Below, piece by piece: positions 51,396 through 59,937 of a stretch of 64,000 nt of DNA. The stretch's first letter is position 1. Each line of letters begins with the position of its first letter. Made by a program: the position numbers and the translations under genes. The notes under the pieces were generated by a model. The model saw only the letters and a program-made list of their open reading frames with translations, did not search any database and was not told where the DNA came from. Source of the stretch: AP-15 sp963832875 (lineage in GTDB: Bacteria > Pseudomonadota > Alphaproteobacteria > ATCC43930 > CGMCC-115725); assembly GCA_963832875.1 (NCBI GenBank), contig CAWHWB010000013.1:124001-188000 (forward strand), given 5' to 3'.

Positions 51396-52043
51396 CTAAT
51401 CCCGCGGCAGTGAGGTCGGCTGGTAGAGGATGGTCGACCCGTCGCTGCCGCGCAACTGCATCCGGACCAGATCGCCCTGGCGGTCATACCAGACATCCTG
51501 TGAATAGATGCCGTGCAGGGAATAGTGGCGAGCGTCGATTTGGCGACCCCAAAGCGAGATGTCCTGGGTGCCGGTGTCGGCGACCGTGGTCCGTATCAGG
51601 CTGCCGTCGACTGTGCTCAGCGCCGAGGTCTGGCGAGCCATTGCCGCATTCCACAGGCTCGACGGCAACAGGCCCGCGGGCATCCGCTTGGTCTTGCCGT
51701 CGGCGGTGACCCACAATGCGGTGCCGCTCGCATCGGCATGGACGTGATGCACCCTGCCGTCATCGTCGGTGGTCGAAGTCATCGACACGAAACGACCATC
51801 GACCCAGCGCTCCCGTTCCGTCTGGTCGAAACGGTAGAGGGTGAGGAAACCAAACTTTAACAAAATCGACGTAGAAATTCCCACCAGCGTATTCGGGCCG
51901 TCAGCGCGGACAGAGATAGTATTTGTCCCGATCGGTTCGCCGTTACGCAGTATAGCAAAACTTTGGGTTTCGGTCGTCTGGTTTGCCATTGCCGCAATCG
52001 GCAAGATCAGAAGCCCAAAAACCATCGAGATTGCCTGCCGCAC
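51396..52043 (-). CDS. Secreted DUF6134-like protein
   Basis: 215 residues starting at GTG 52043, with GAGGAGG five bases upstream. Residues 1-22 form a signal peptide (SMVFGLLILPIAAMANQ). The mature part is an all-beta, Trp-rich domain (WVDGRFVSMTSTTDDDGR, LWNAAMARQTS). DUF6134-type proteins are periplasmic or secreted in Alphaproteobacteria; no function is assigned. The similarity is tentative. It is convergent with sppA and divergent from hpnN. Confidence 0.72.
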   Translation of the reverse strand: MRQAISMVFGLLILPIAAMANQTTETQSFAILRNGEPIGTNTISVRADGPNTLVGISTSILLKFGFLTLYRFDQTERERWVDGRFVSMTSTTDDDGRVHHVHADASGTALWVTADGKTKRMPAGLLPSSLWNAAMARQTSALSTVDGSLIRTTVADTGTQDISLWGRQIDARHYSLHGIYSQDVWYDRQGDLVRMQLRGSDGSTILYQPTSLPRD

Positions 52044-52250
52044 CCTGGCCTCCTCTTGTGCACCCGAGGACTTACCAATCAGGAATTGGGCATTTTCGTG
52101 TTGAGTTCCGATGCCTCTGTGGCCCGCGCCATCCTCCTGGAACGCCGGGAGGCGTTCGACGGTTCTCGATTGTGACACCAGCACCGGGGGAGGGGTTCGC
52201 CGGCTCTCTTGGCTTCTGGCTAGAGGAAATCAAGCCGGCAGGGCGACGAA

Positions 52251-54971
52251 ATGCTCAGTTCATCGATTTATCGCCTCGTCGATCTCTGCACCCGCCGTGC
52301 CTGGCTGGTCATTGCGCTGGCGGCGATCCTGGCGGCGGTCTGCGGGGTGTACACGGCGCAGCATTTCGCGGTAACGACCGACACTAAGGCGCTGTTTCCG
52401 CGCGATCTGCCCTGGGCGAAACGCGCGTTTCGATACATGCGGGCATTTCCGCAGCCCGGGATTATCATCGTCGTCGACGCGCCGACGCCGGAGGATGTCG
52501 AGGAAGCGACCACCAAGCTCACCTCTGCGCTCGCCGTGCGGAAAGAGCGCTTTCGGGCTGTATACCAGCCGCAAAGCGGCAGCTTTTTCGCGCGCAACGG
52601 CTTGTTGTACCTGCCGACCGGCGAGGTGGCGCAGTTGACCGGCGGATTAGCCAAGGCGGGCCCGCTGCTTGCCAGCCTCAGCTCCGACCCGAGCCTGCGC
52701 GGCGCGCTCGACGCGTTGTCGATGGGCCTTGCCGGGGTTGAAGGAGGGGTGATCCCGCTCGACGCTCTGACCCGGCCTCTCGACATGGCGGCCGGCACCG
52801 CGCAAGCCGTGCTGGCTGGCCGGCCGGCCCACTTTTCCTGGCGGGTCCTGGCCAGCGGCCAGGCGCCACGACCCGCCGAATTGCGGCGCTTTATCGAGGT
52901 CGACCCGGTGCTTGACTATCATGCGCTGGAGCCCGGCCGCGCCGCGAGCGAGGCGATCTCCCGAACCGTCCGCGATTTGAAGCTCGGCCGGAATTACCAA
53001 GCCGAGGTGCGGCAGACCGGGCTGGTGCCGATCAACGACGACGGTTTCGCTACTTTGACGAAGCATGCCGGCCTCAACGCCGCCGTGTCGCTCTGCGCCG
53101 TTTTCGTGATCCTGTGGCTGGCGCTGCGCTCGGGACGGATCATCCTGGCCGTGGTGATCAGCATCGCCGCCGGCTTGGCGGTGTCCGCCGCAATCGGGCT
53201 GTTGCTGGTCGGCGCCCTCAATCTGATCTCGGTCGCGTTCTTTGTGCTGTTTGTCGGCCTCGGCATCGATTTCAGCATTCAGTTCAGCGTGCGCTACCGG
53301 GAGGAGAGACACGAAACCGGCAACCTGCGCCGCGCCCTGCTCAGCGCCGCGAAAAAAGCGGGGATGCCGCTGGCGCTGGCGGGGGCAGCGACCGCGGCGG
53401 GGTTTGCCTCGTTCGTCCCGACCGATTACCGCGGCCTCTCGGAACTCGGGGAGATCGCCGGCGTCGGCATGGTCGTCGCCTTTGTCGCCAGCGTCACCTT
53501 GCTGCCGGCGCTGCTGGCGGTGCTGAAGCCGCCAGCCGAGCGGCGCCCGATGGGGTTTGCCGCACTGGCTCCAGTGGACCGTTTTTTGGCGCGGCATCGC
53601 CTCCCAGTCCTGGCGATCACCGCCGTCGCGGTGCTGGCCGCATCTCCGTTGCTGCTGTTCGTGCGCTTCGACTTCAACCCGCTGCACCTTCGCGATCCGA
53701 AGGCCCCGTCGGTCGCCACCTTCCTCGAGCTGCGCCGGGAGCCGCAGATCGGAGCCAACTCGATCGAGGTCATGGCCCCCAATCTGGCTGCCGCGCACAG
53801 TTTGGCGCAGCGGCTGTCGGCGCTGCCGCAAGTTGCCCGGACGACGACGCTCGACAGTCTGGTGCCCGCCGATCAGGACAGCAAGCTGAGGCTGATCCGC
53901 AAGGCGGCTGCGACGATCGGGCCTTCGCTGCAACCGCAGACGGTCAAGCCTCCGCCGACCGACCGGCAGACCATAGACGCGCTGTCCTCGACCGCCGCCG
54001 CGCTCTCGCAGGCCGCCGAGAACCGGCACGGGCCGGGCGCACGGGCCGCCAGACGCCTGTCGCCGCTTCTGCTCGAACTGGCGCAGGCCGACCCGGCGAT
54101 GCGCGCGCGGGCCGCGGCCGCGATCGTCGCGCCGCTGCGCACCTCGCTTGGCGATTTGCGGCAGGCGCTGCAGCCGCAGCGCATCACCCGCGACACGATC
54201 CCAATCGGTCTGAAGCGGGCCTGGGTGACCGCCGACGGCCGGGCGCGGGTGCAGGTGTTGCCCGCGGGCGACCCCGACAATACCGCGGTGCTGCGCAAAT
54301 TCGTGACCGCGGTGCTGACCGCGGCACCCGGCGCCACCGGCCCCGCGGTGCTGTTGTACGAGGCCGGCAACACGGTCGTGCGCGCCTTTATCGAGGCCGG
54401 GATTTTCGCGCTCGCGGCAATCACGCTGCTGTTGTGGATCACACTGCGCCGGCCGGCCGACGTCCTACTGACGCTGATCCCGCTGCTGGTCGCCGCCGTC
54501 GTCACCCTGGAGATGACCGTCGTTCTCGGTCTGCCGCTGAATTTTGCCGACATCATTGCGCTGCCGCTGCTGCTCGGCGTTGGCGTCGCATTCAAGATCT
54601 ACTACATCATGGCCTGGCGCAGCGGTAAAACGGCGCTGGTGCAATCCACCTTGACCCGCGCCGTGATCTTCAGCGCGATGACAACGGCCACCGCCTTTGG
54701 CAGCCTGTGGATGTCGAGCGACCCCGGTACTTCGAGCATGGGCGAGCTGATGGCCATGGCCCTGCTGTGCACGATGTGCGCCGCGGTGCTGTTCCAGCCG
54801 GTATTGATGGGGCCGCCCCGGCAACAGGTCGCCCGGAGATTTGCCCCGCCGAGGAGCCGTGCGCTTGCCGCCGATGCGTGCGAGGGAGCTTCGCCCTTCC
54901 CGGCGGCTCCGACAGCGGTTCCCATCGGCGATCGGGCCAAAGAGCCGGTCGAGCATGAACTGCAGCAATGA
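52251..54971 (+). CDS. hpnN: Hopanoid transporter HpnN, RND superfamily
   Basis: 906 residues with 12 predicted membrane helices and two large periplasmic loops (about 45-285 and 480-690), the RND plan. SVAFFVLFVGLGIDFSIQFSVRYREE and the second-half FADIIALPLLLGVGVAFKIYYIMAW are the HpnN/SSD core. HpnN moves hopanoids to the outer membrane. Its stop overlaps the acyltransferase start. hpnR genes lie 7 kb away on the opposite strand. The C-terminal 45 residues are an extra polar tail. Confidence 0.9.
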   Translation: MLSSSIYRLVDLCTRRAWLVIALAAILAAVCGVYTAQHFAVTTDTKALFPRDLPWAKRAFRYMRAFPQPGIIIVVDAPTPEDVEEATTKLTSALAVRKERFRAVYQPQSGSFFARNGLLYLPTGEVAQLTGGLAKAGPLLASLSSDPSLRGALDALSMGLAGVEGGVIPLDALTRPLDMAAGTAQAVLAGRPAHFSWRVLASGQAPRPAELRRFIEVDPVLDYHALEPGRAASEAISRTVRDLKLGRNYQAEVRQTGLVPINDDGFATLTKHAGLNAAVSLCAVFVILWLALRSGRIILAVVISIAAGLAVSAAIGLLLVGALNLISVAFFVLFVGLGIDFSIQFSVRYREERHETGNLRRALLSAAKKAGMPLALAGAATAAGFASFVPTDYRGLSELGEIAGVGMVVAFVASVTLLPALLAVLKPPAERRPMGFAALAPVDRFLARHRLPVLAITAVAVLAASPLLLFVRFDFNPLHLRDPKAPSVATFLELRREPQIGANSIEVMAPNLAAAHSLAQRLSALPQVARTTTLDSLVPADQDSKLRLIRKAAATIGPSLQPQTVKPPPTDRQTIDALSSTAAALSQAAENRHGPGARAARRLSPLLLELAQADPAMRARAAAAIVAPLRTSLGDLRQALQPQRITRDTIPIGLKRAWVTADGRARVQVLPAGDPDNTAVLRKFVTAVLTAAPGATGPAVLLYEAGNTVVRAFIEAGIFALAAITLLLWITLRRPADVLLTLIPLLVAAVVTLEMTVVLGLPLNFADIIALPLLLGVGVAFKIYYIMAWRSGKTALVQSTLTRAVIFSAMTTATAFGSLWMSSDPGTSSMGELMAMALLCTMCAAVLFQPVLMGPPRQQVARRFAPPRSRALAADACEGASPFPAAPTAVPIGDRAKEPVEHELQQ

Positions 54972-56200
54972 GGGCCGAGGTTCGCCCGCCGCCGGGGCGC
55001 GCCAGCCTGGCGCTCGACAATCTGCGGGCCTATGTGATCCTGCTGGTGCTGGCGTTCCACTCTTCCTTGGCCTACCTCAACTTTCTGCCGTCTGGCCCGT
55101 TTGCGTTCGACCGCCCGCCTTATTCCTGGCGCGCCTTTCCGATTGTCGACAGCCACCGGTGGATCGGGCTCGAGCTGTTCTGCGCCTGGCAGGACGTCTT
55201 CCTAATGACCCTTTTCTTCTTCCTGTCCGGCCTGTTCGTGTGGCCGAGCCTGAAGCGCAAGGGGGTGCTGCCGTTCCTCAGCGGCCGGGTCCTGCGGCTG
55301 GGATTGCCGTTTGCCCTGGTCGTGGCGTTGCTGATGCCGATCGCCAATTTTCCGACATATCTGCAGACCGCGGACGATCCCAGCGCCGCGGCCTATTGGC
55401 GGCATTTTCTCGCTTTGCCGTTCTGGCCGTGCGGCCCGATGTGGTTCCTGTGGCTATTGCTGGCGGCCGATCTCGCCGCCGCGGGGCTGCACCGCGTGGC
55501 GCCGAGCTGGGGCGATCGGCTCGCCCGGCTGGCGAGCACCGCCGGGGAGAAGCCGCTCACGTATTTAGCCGGCCTGCTGACGCTCTCCGTCCTCGCCTAC
55601 GTGCCACTGGCGCTCGCCTTCACGCCGGAAAGATGGCTCCAATTCGGGCCGTTCTCGTTTCAGGAAAGCCGTCCGCTGCAATACGCCCTTTATTTCTTCG
55701 CCGCGGCCGGGATCGGCGCTTATGGCATCGAGCGCGGCCTGTTCGCCCCGGACGGCGCGCTGGCGAAACGCTGGACAGGCTGGCTTGCACTCGCCCTCGG
55801 GTCGTTCGCGCTCTGGCTGGCGCTGACCGCGCTGGTCGTCAAAACCAAGGGGGCCGTGCCGATCGGCATGCAGGCGCTCGACGATGTCAGCTTCGTGCTG
55901 GCCTGCTTCGGCAGCTGCTTTTGCGTGCTGGCGCTGGTCTTGCGCTTTGGCGTCAGGCGTCATGCCTGGCTCAGCAGCCTCAGCCGAAGCGCCTATGGCA
56001 TGTACCTCGTGCATTACCTTTTTGTCGTCTGGCTTCAATACGTCTTTCTGCCGGTGGAGCTGCCGGCGATCGTCAAGGCTGCCGCGGTGTTCGCCGCGAC
56101 GGTGGTGTTGAGCTGGACGACCACCGCCGGGCTGGCCCGGATTCCGGCGCTCGCCCTGATCATCGGCGGCGGAAGACGGGTGACGGTCCGGCCGACGTGA
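54968..56200 (+). CDS. Membrane-bound acyltransferase 3 family protein
   Basis: 410 residues with ten or eleven membrane helices. LALDNLRAYVILLVLAFHSSLAYL near the start is the acyltransferase 3 motif with its His; FFLSGLFVWPSLKRKG follows and SAYGMYLVHYLFVVWLQ is the last conserved helix. Starts at ATG 54968 overlapping hpnN by four bases. These enzymes O-acylate sugars or lipids at the membrane. Linkage to hpnN suggests, but does not prove, a hopanoid or envelope lipid substrate. Its 3' end overlaps the convergent esterase by 41 bases. Confidence 0.88.
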   Translation: MRAEVRPPPGRASLALDNLRAYVILLVLAFHSSLAYLNFLPSGPFAFDRPPYSWRAFPIVDSHRWIGLELFCAWQDVFLMTLFFFLSGLFVWPSLKRKGVLPFLSGRVLRLGLPFALVVALLMPIANFPTYLQTADDPSAAAYWRHFLALPFWPCGPMWFLWLLLAADLAAAGLHRVAPSWGDRLARLASTAGEKPLTYLAGLLTLSVLAYVPLALAFTPERWLQFGPFSFQESRPLQYALYFFAAAGIGAYGIERGLFAPDGALAKRWTGWLALALGSFALWLALTALVVKTKGAVPIGMQALDDVSFVLACFGSCFCVLALVLRFGVRRHAWLSSLSRSAYGMYLVHYLFVVWLQYVFLPVELPAIVKAAAVFAATVVLSWTTTAGLARIPALALIIGGGRRVTVRPT

Positions 56201-57098
56201 CCTCGGTTCGCTGGCGCACAAACGCGCCGATGCGAGTGATCGCGCGCCGCGCCTCGGGCATCATCGCCGCGAACAGGTGCCAGACATGCGGCATGCGCGG
56301 CCATATTTCGAGTGTAACGTCACAACCCGCCGCCCGCATGCGTTCGACCAACCGGGTCGAGTCGTCGCGCAGAACCTCGTCGCTGCCGACCTGAACGAGC
56401 GTCGGCGGCAAGCCACCGGGATCGCCGTAGAGCGGCGAGGCGTAAGGCTCCCGCGGGTCCGCGCCGGCGAGATACCAGCCGGCAATCAGCGGCATCTCGG
56501 CGCGGTCGATGAACGGGTCGGCGCGGGCGTTCCGCTGCAGCGAGGCGCCGGTCAGCGCCAGATCGGTCCACGGCGACAGCGCCACCGCAGCCGCCGGCAG
56601 CGGCAATCGACCCTCGTCGCGGCATCGGAGCAGCAGCGAGAAAACGAGGCCGCCTCCCGCCGAATCGCCGACCACCGCGACCCGGCGCGGGTCGGCGCCA
56701 TCTGGCAACAGAAACTCGTAGGCCGCGAGCGCATCGTCGAGCGCCGCCGGGAACGGGTGCTCCGGCGCCAGCCGATAGTCGATCGCGAGCACTCGCGCCT
56801 GCGCCGCGGCGGCGATCCGCCAGGTCAGGTGGCGATAAAGCGCCGGCGTACCGATCACGAACCCGCCGCCATGCAGGTACAGGATGTGGCGATCATCCTG
56901 CGAAGCGGGGGCGACGACCCATTCCGCCGCAACCCCACCAGCGTCAATCGCGATCCGTTGAACGCCTCGCGGCGGGTTCGGAACGAGGCGTCCGGCGGCC
57001 TCGGCGCGGCGGCGGCGCTCCGCGATGTCGGCTCCGGCCCCCCTCCCCTTCAACAGCCAGCGCGTGCCCAGGCGAACGATCTCGGCGCGCAGGCTCAT
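56160..57098 (-). CDS. Alpha/beta hydrolase, hormone-sensitive-lipase family
   Basis: 312 residues. Oxyanion motif HGGGFVIG, YRLAPEHPFP, nucleophile in VVGDSAGGG and a C-terminal His in MPHVWHLF define the HSL esterase group; the acid is in VGSDEVLRDD. Start ATG 57098 overlaps the HyuA-like stop. In this operon it may act on an ester or lactone before or after the HyuA-like step. Substrate unknown. Confidence 0.92.
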   Translation of the reverse strand: MSLRAEIVRLGTRWLLKGRGAGADIAERRRRAEAAGRLVPNPPRGVQRIAIDAGGVAAEWVVAPASQDDRHILYLHGGGFVIGTPALYRHLTWRIAAAAQARVLAIDYRLAPEHPFPAALDDALAAYEFLLPDGADPRRVAVVGDSAGGGLVFSLLLRCRDEGRLPLPAAAVALSPWTDLALTGASLQRNARADPFIDRAEMPLIAGWYLAGADPREPYASPLYGDPGGLPPTLVQVGSDEVLRDDSTRLVERMRAAGCDVTLEIWPRMPHVWHLFAAMMPEARRAITRIGAFVRQRTEVTSAGPSPVFRRR

Positions 57099-58654
57099 GC
57101 GCCGGCGCGGTCCGCCGGCCGCGCCCGCATCTCGCCAGCGACCCGCACCCGCACCCTGAGCGCGTTCCCCGGCAGATAGGCGAGCGGCATGTCCTCGACA
57201 TCGACGGTTTCGAGGGTCTCGGCGTCGGCGCCGGCGGCAACCGCGCGTTCACGCGCCTGCACCTCGGCGGTTGCGATCGCCTCTTTGCGGTCGAGACCGC
57301 GATAGATCCGATCGGTCTCGCCGCTCACTTGTGCCGTCGCAGCACCCACCGCATTGGCGCAGTCGCCGTGCGCGACGCGGACCACCTGCGAGATACCGGC
57401 GAGCCGGTCCGGCACCAGAAATGCGCCGCCGCCGACCGCGATCAGCGGCTGATCGCCGGCCTCGGTCTTGATCCGATCGACCGCGTCCTCGATTTTTTTG
57501 TGCGCCGAGGCGAGCGCCGATCGCACGAGAGCGCGCGGCAGGTTTGCGACCGCGGCGACGTTGCCGATCCGTACGATCCCGGCGGCGACCGCGGTGTCGG
57601 TCGCGGTCAAGGTGACGCCGCCAAACACCAGCGCCTCGCGGGTCAGCCGATAGCCGACGCTCTGCGGCCCGACCGCAGGTGGCTCGCGCGCGACCAGGCT
57701 GCCGCCGCCGAGCGCGATCGAAAAGAGATCCGGCATGCGGAAGAGGGTGCGCACGCCGCCCACCTCGACAACCGAATTGGCCTCGCGCGGGAAGCCACGG
57801 CGGAGCTGGCCGATATCGGTCGAGGTGCCGCCGACGTCGATCACCAGCGCATCGCCGAGATCTGACAGCAAGGCCGCACCGCGCATCGAATTCGTCGCAC
57901 CCGACGCAAAGCTCATGACCGGCAGCGCGATCGCGGCGGCCGCCTCCATCACCGTCCCGTCATTCTGGGTCAGATAGAGGGGTGCGGTGATCGCGCTCGC
58001 GGCGATGGCCGCGGTAAACCCCTCGACGGTCGAACGCGCCAGATCGATCAGCGCCGCGTTGAGCAGTGCCGCGTTTTCGCGCTCGAGCAGGCCGATGCGG
58101 CCGAGATCGCGCGACAGGGTCACGACGGCATTGGGACATTCCTCGCGCAGGATTTCGCCGGCGCGCTCCTCGCAGGCAGGGTCGATCGGCGAAAAGATCG
58201 CGGCGACCGCGACCGAGCTGATCCCACACGCGTGGATCCGCCGCGCCGCCTGGCGCATGCCAATTTCGTCGAATGGCACGATCGGCCGGCCGTCGTAATC
58301 GTGGCCGCCTTCGAGCATGAACACCTCGCCGCGAACGAGGTCGGCGAGATCCGCCGGCCAGTCGCAGAACGGCGGCAGCGAGGCCGCGGCCGGCAGCCCG
58401 ATCCGCACCGCCGCGACCCGCGCCAGCCCTCGCCGCTGCACCACCGCGTTGACGAACTGCGTCGTCCCGATCACGACCGCGTCGATGTCGCCGCCCGCCA
58501 CCTCCGGATGCGCCACGAGCTTGCCGAGGGCAGTGACGATGCCCGTCGTGACATCCCCGGTGGTCGGCGTCTTGACCGCATGCACGACCGCGCCGTCCCC
58601 GAGCAGCACCGCGTCGGTATTGGTCCCCCCAACATCAATCCCGATCCGACGCAT
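57095..58654 (-). CDS. Hydantoinase/oxoprolinase HyuA-like subunit
   Basis: 519-residue ASKHA-type ATPase-fold enzyme. N-terminal GIDVGGTNTDAVLLGDG, IGTTQFVNAVVQRRGLAR and the central VIDVGGTSTDIGQLRRG phosphate loops are typical. C-terminal PLIAVGGGAFLVPDRL is the adenosine-site region. HyuA family members open cyclic imides or amides with ATP, usually with a HyuB partner that is absent here. DUF917 precedes it with a three-base gap and it overlaps the esterase, so the three form one operon. Confidence 0.9.
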   Translation of the reverse strand: MRRIGIDVGGTNTDAVLLGDGAVVHAVKTPTTGDVTTGIVTALGKLVAHPEVAGGDIDAVVIGTTQFVNAVVQRRGLARVAAVRIGLPAAASLPPFCDWPADLADLVRGEVFMLEGGHDYDGRPIVPFDEIGMRQAARRIHACGISSVAVAAIFSPIDPACEERAGEILREECPNAVVTLSRDLGRIGLLERENAALLNAALIDLARSTVEGFTAAIAASAITAPLYLTQNDGTVMEAAAAIALPVMSFASGATNSMRGAALLSDLGDALVIDVGGTSTDIGQLRRGFPREANSVVEVGGVRTLFRMPDLFSIALGGGSLVAREPPAVGPQSVGYRLTREALVFGGVTLTATDTAVAAGIVRIGNVAAVANLPRALVRSALASAHKKIEDAVDRIKTEAGDQPLIAVGGGAFLVPDRLAGISQVVRVAHGDCANAVGAATAQVSGETDRIYRGLDRKEAIATAEVQARERAVAAGADAETLETVDVEDMPLAYLPGNALRVRVRVAGEMRARPADRAGA

Positions 58655-58657
58655 CGG

Positions 58658-59746
58658 CTAAACGTCTGCTGCAAAGACCGAGCGGAAGTCGAGGTCGTAG
58701 CCGAAGGCGCGGGGGCCGACGTGGTCGAGGCCTTTGGGCGTCAGGAATATTGGCGGGGCCGGCAATGCTGCGACCGTAACCCGGCGGCCGTAGCGGATCG
58801 TCTCGGTGCCGCAGGCCTCGCCCGACACGGTGTCGAGCACGCAGATCAGATCGGGCGACATCGCGAGAGGTGCGTCGTCGCGCCAAGCCACGACCCATTC
58901 GTTCTGAAAGGCGATTTCGAGCCGCGCGCCGCGGTCGTCGTTAAGCCCGTCAATCATCACCCGGCCGCGCAGAAACCCTTCGGTCGTGCGCCGGGCGACA
59001 TCGACGACCTTGCCGCGGAACAACAGCTTGCCGTGCGCCTCGTCGAGGATCGCAACGACCGGATCTTCGTGCCGGTGCTGTGCGGCGCGCACGCGGCGGC
59101 CGATGGAGATCGCCTTCGACACGGTGAAATGAATGCCCCACTCCTTGACTTCCCGCCCGGTGCGCGGCGCTTTGCAGGTGGACGCGATCGAGCCCATTTC
59201 GACGCAGATCCTGCGGCTCGCCCGCTCCATCCATTTCCAGCTCGGGACCTTGGTCACGACCGCCTCGATGCCGCGCGGGTCATAGAGCACGCAGGGATAG
59301 GGGCGAAGATCGCCGACCGCGACGCTGGTCATCTGCGCCTCGGGATAGGCGCGGCCCATCGTGTCGGCATCGACCACCGGCAATCCGAGATGCGCCGCGG
59401 CCATCAATGGCTGGATGCCGTTGCCGCCGCCGATTTCGAGCGACATGATCGCGCGGAATTTCTGGCCGAGCAGCCCCTCCTGGATCTCGACCGCGCGCCC
59501 GACGCTGCGGCTGTCGGCGAGCCTTTCCTGCCCGACCAGCGGCGCCCCCATGTTCGAGACCACCGCGACCCAATCCTCGTCGGCGAGATCGAACGGCGAG
59601 ATCAGCGACACCCGATGCCCCTCGGCATAAAGCAGGCGCATGTTGAGGAGGCCGAGATAGGGGCTGCCGCCGCCGCCGGTGCCGAGGATCCAGGCGCCGA
59701 CGGCCAGCGCCTCGATGTCGTCGAGGGTGATTTCGGTGGCCACCAT
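58658..59746 (-). CDS. DUF917-domain protein
   Basis: 362 residues. DIEALAVGAWILGTGGGGSPYLG at the start and LEIGGGNGIQPLMAAAHLGLPVVDADTMGRAYPE are the DUF917 signatures. This family usually occurs beside HyuA-like genes, as here, and probably forms part of the same enzyme. No catalytic residues are known. First gene of the DUF917, HyuA-like, HSL-esterase operon on the minus strand. Confidence 0.9.
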   Translation of the reverse strand: MVATEITLDDIEALAVGAWILGTGGGGSPYLGLLNMRLLYAEGHRVSLISPFDLADEDWVAVVSNMGAPLVGQERLADSRSVGRAVEIQEGLLGQKFRAIMSLEIGGGNGIQPLMAAAHLGLPVVDADTMGRAYPEAQMTSVAVGDLRPYPCVLYDPRGIEAVVTKVPSWKWMERASRRICVEMGSIASTCKAPRTGREVKEWGIHFTVSKAISIGRRVRAAQHRHEDPVVAILDEAHGKLLFRGKVVDVARRTTEGFLRGRVMIDGLNDDRGARLEIAFQNEWVVAWRDDAPLAMSPDLICVLDTVSGEACGTETIRYGRRVTVAALPAPPIFLTPKGLDHVGPRAFGYDLDFRSVFAADV

Positions 59747-59852
59747 GCGAGGCTACAAAGCCCTACGGCGAGGCGCAAATGCTTTGGCGCCCGTCGCTCC
59801 CAGTTCGCGCTCCCTGGGCTCACTCTCATACCCACGATCGCGGTAATTTTCT

Positions 59853-59889
59853 TTGACGCGCTATCCAGGGGGGATGTTAACCTAACATC
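59853..59889 (+). promoter_or_regulatory. Candidate promoter/operator of second tannase-family gene
   Basis: TTGACG at 59853-59858 is a -35 match. At 59873-59889 a perfect seven-base palindrome GATGTTA-ACC-TAACATC covers the expected -10 position, so a bound protein would block the promoter. The ATG lies 48 bases downstream, after a GGGGGGA ribosome-binding site. The central TTAACC-TAAC resembles the motif at 38173. Confidence 0.45.
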
Positions 59890-59937
59890 GCGAAAAATGG
59901 CCGAGCAGAAGCTTGGTCGCATCAAGGGGGGAAGCAC

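Noticed and set aside
54841..56394. 517-codon plus-strand frame over the acyltransferase gene
   Set aside because: Another frame of acyltransferase 3; Arg/Gly-rich and without the ten-helix pattern of the true product.
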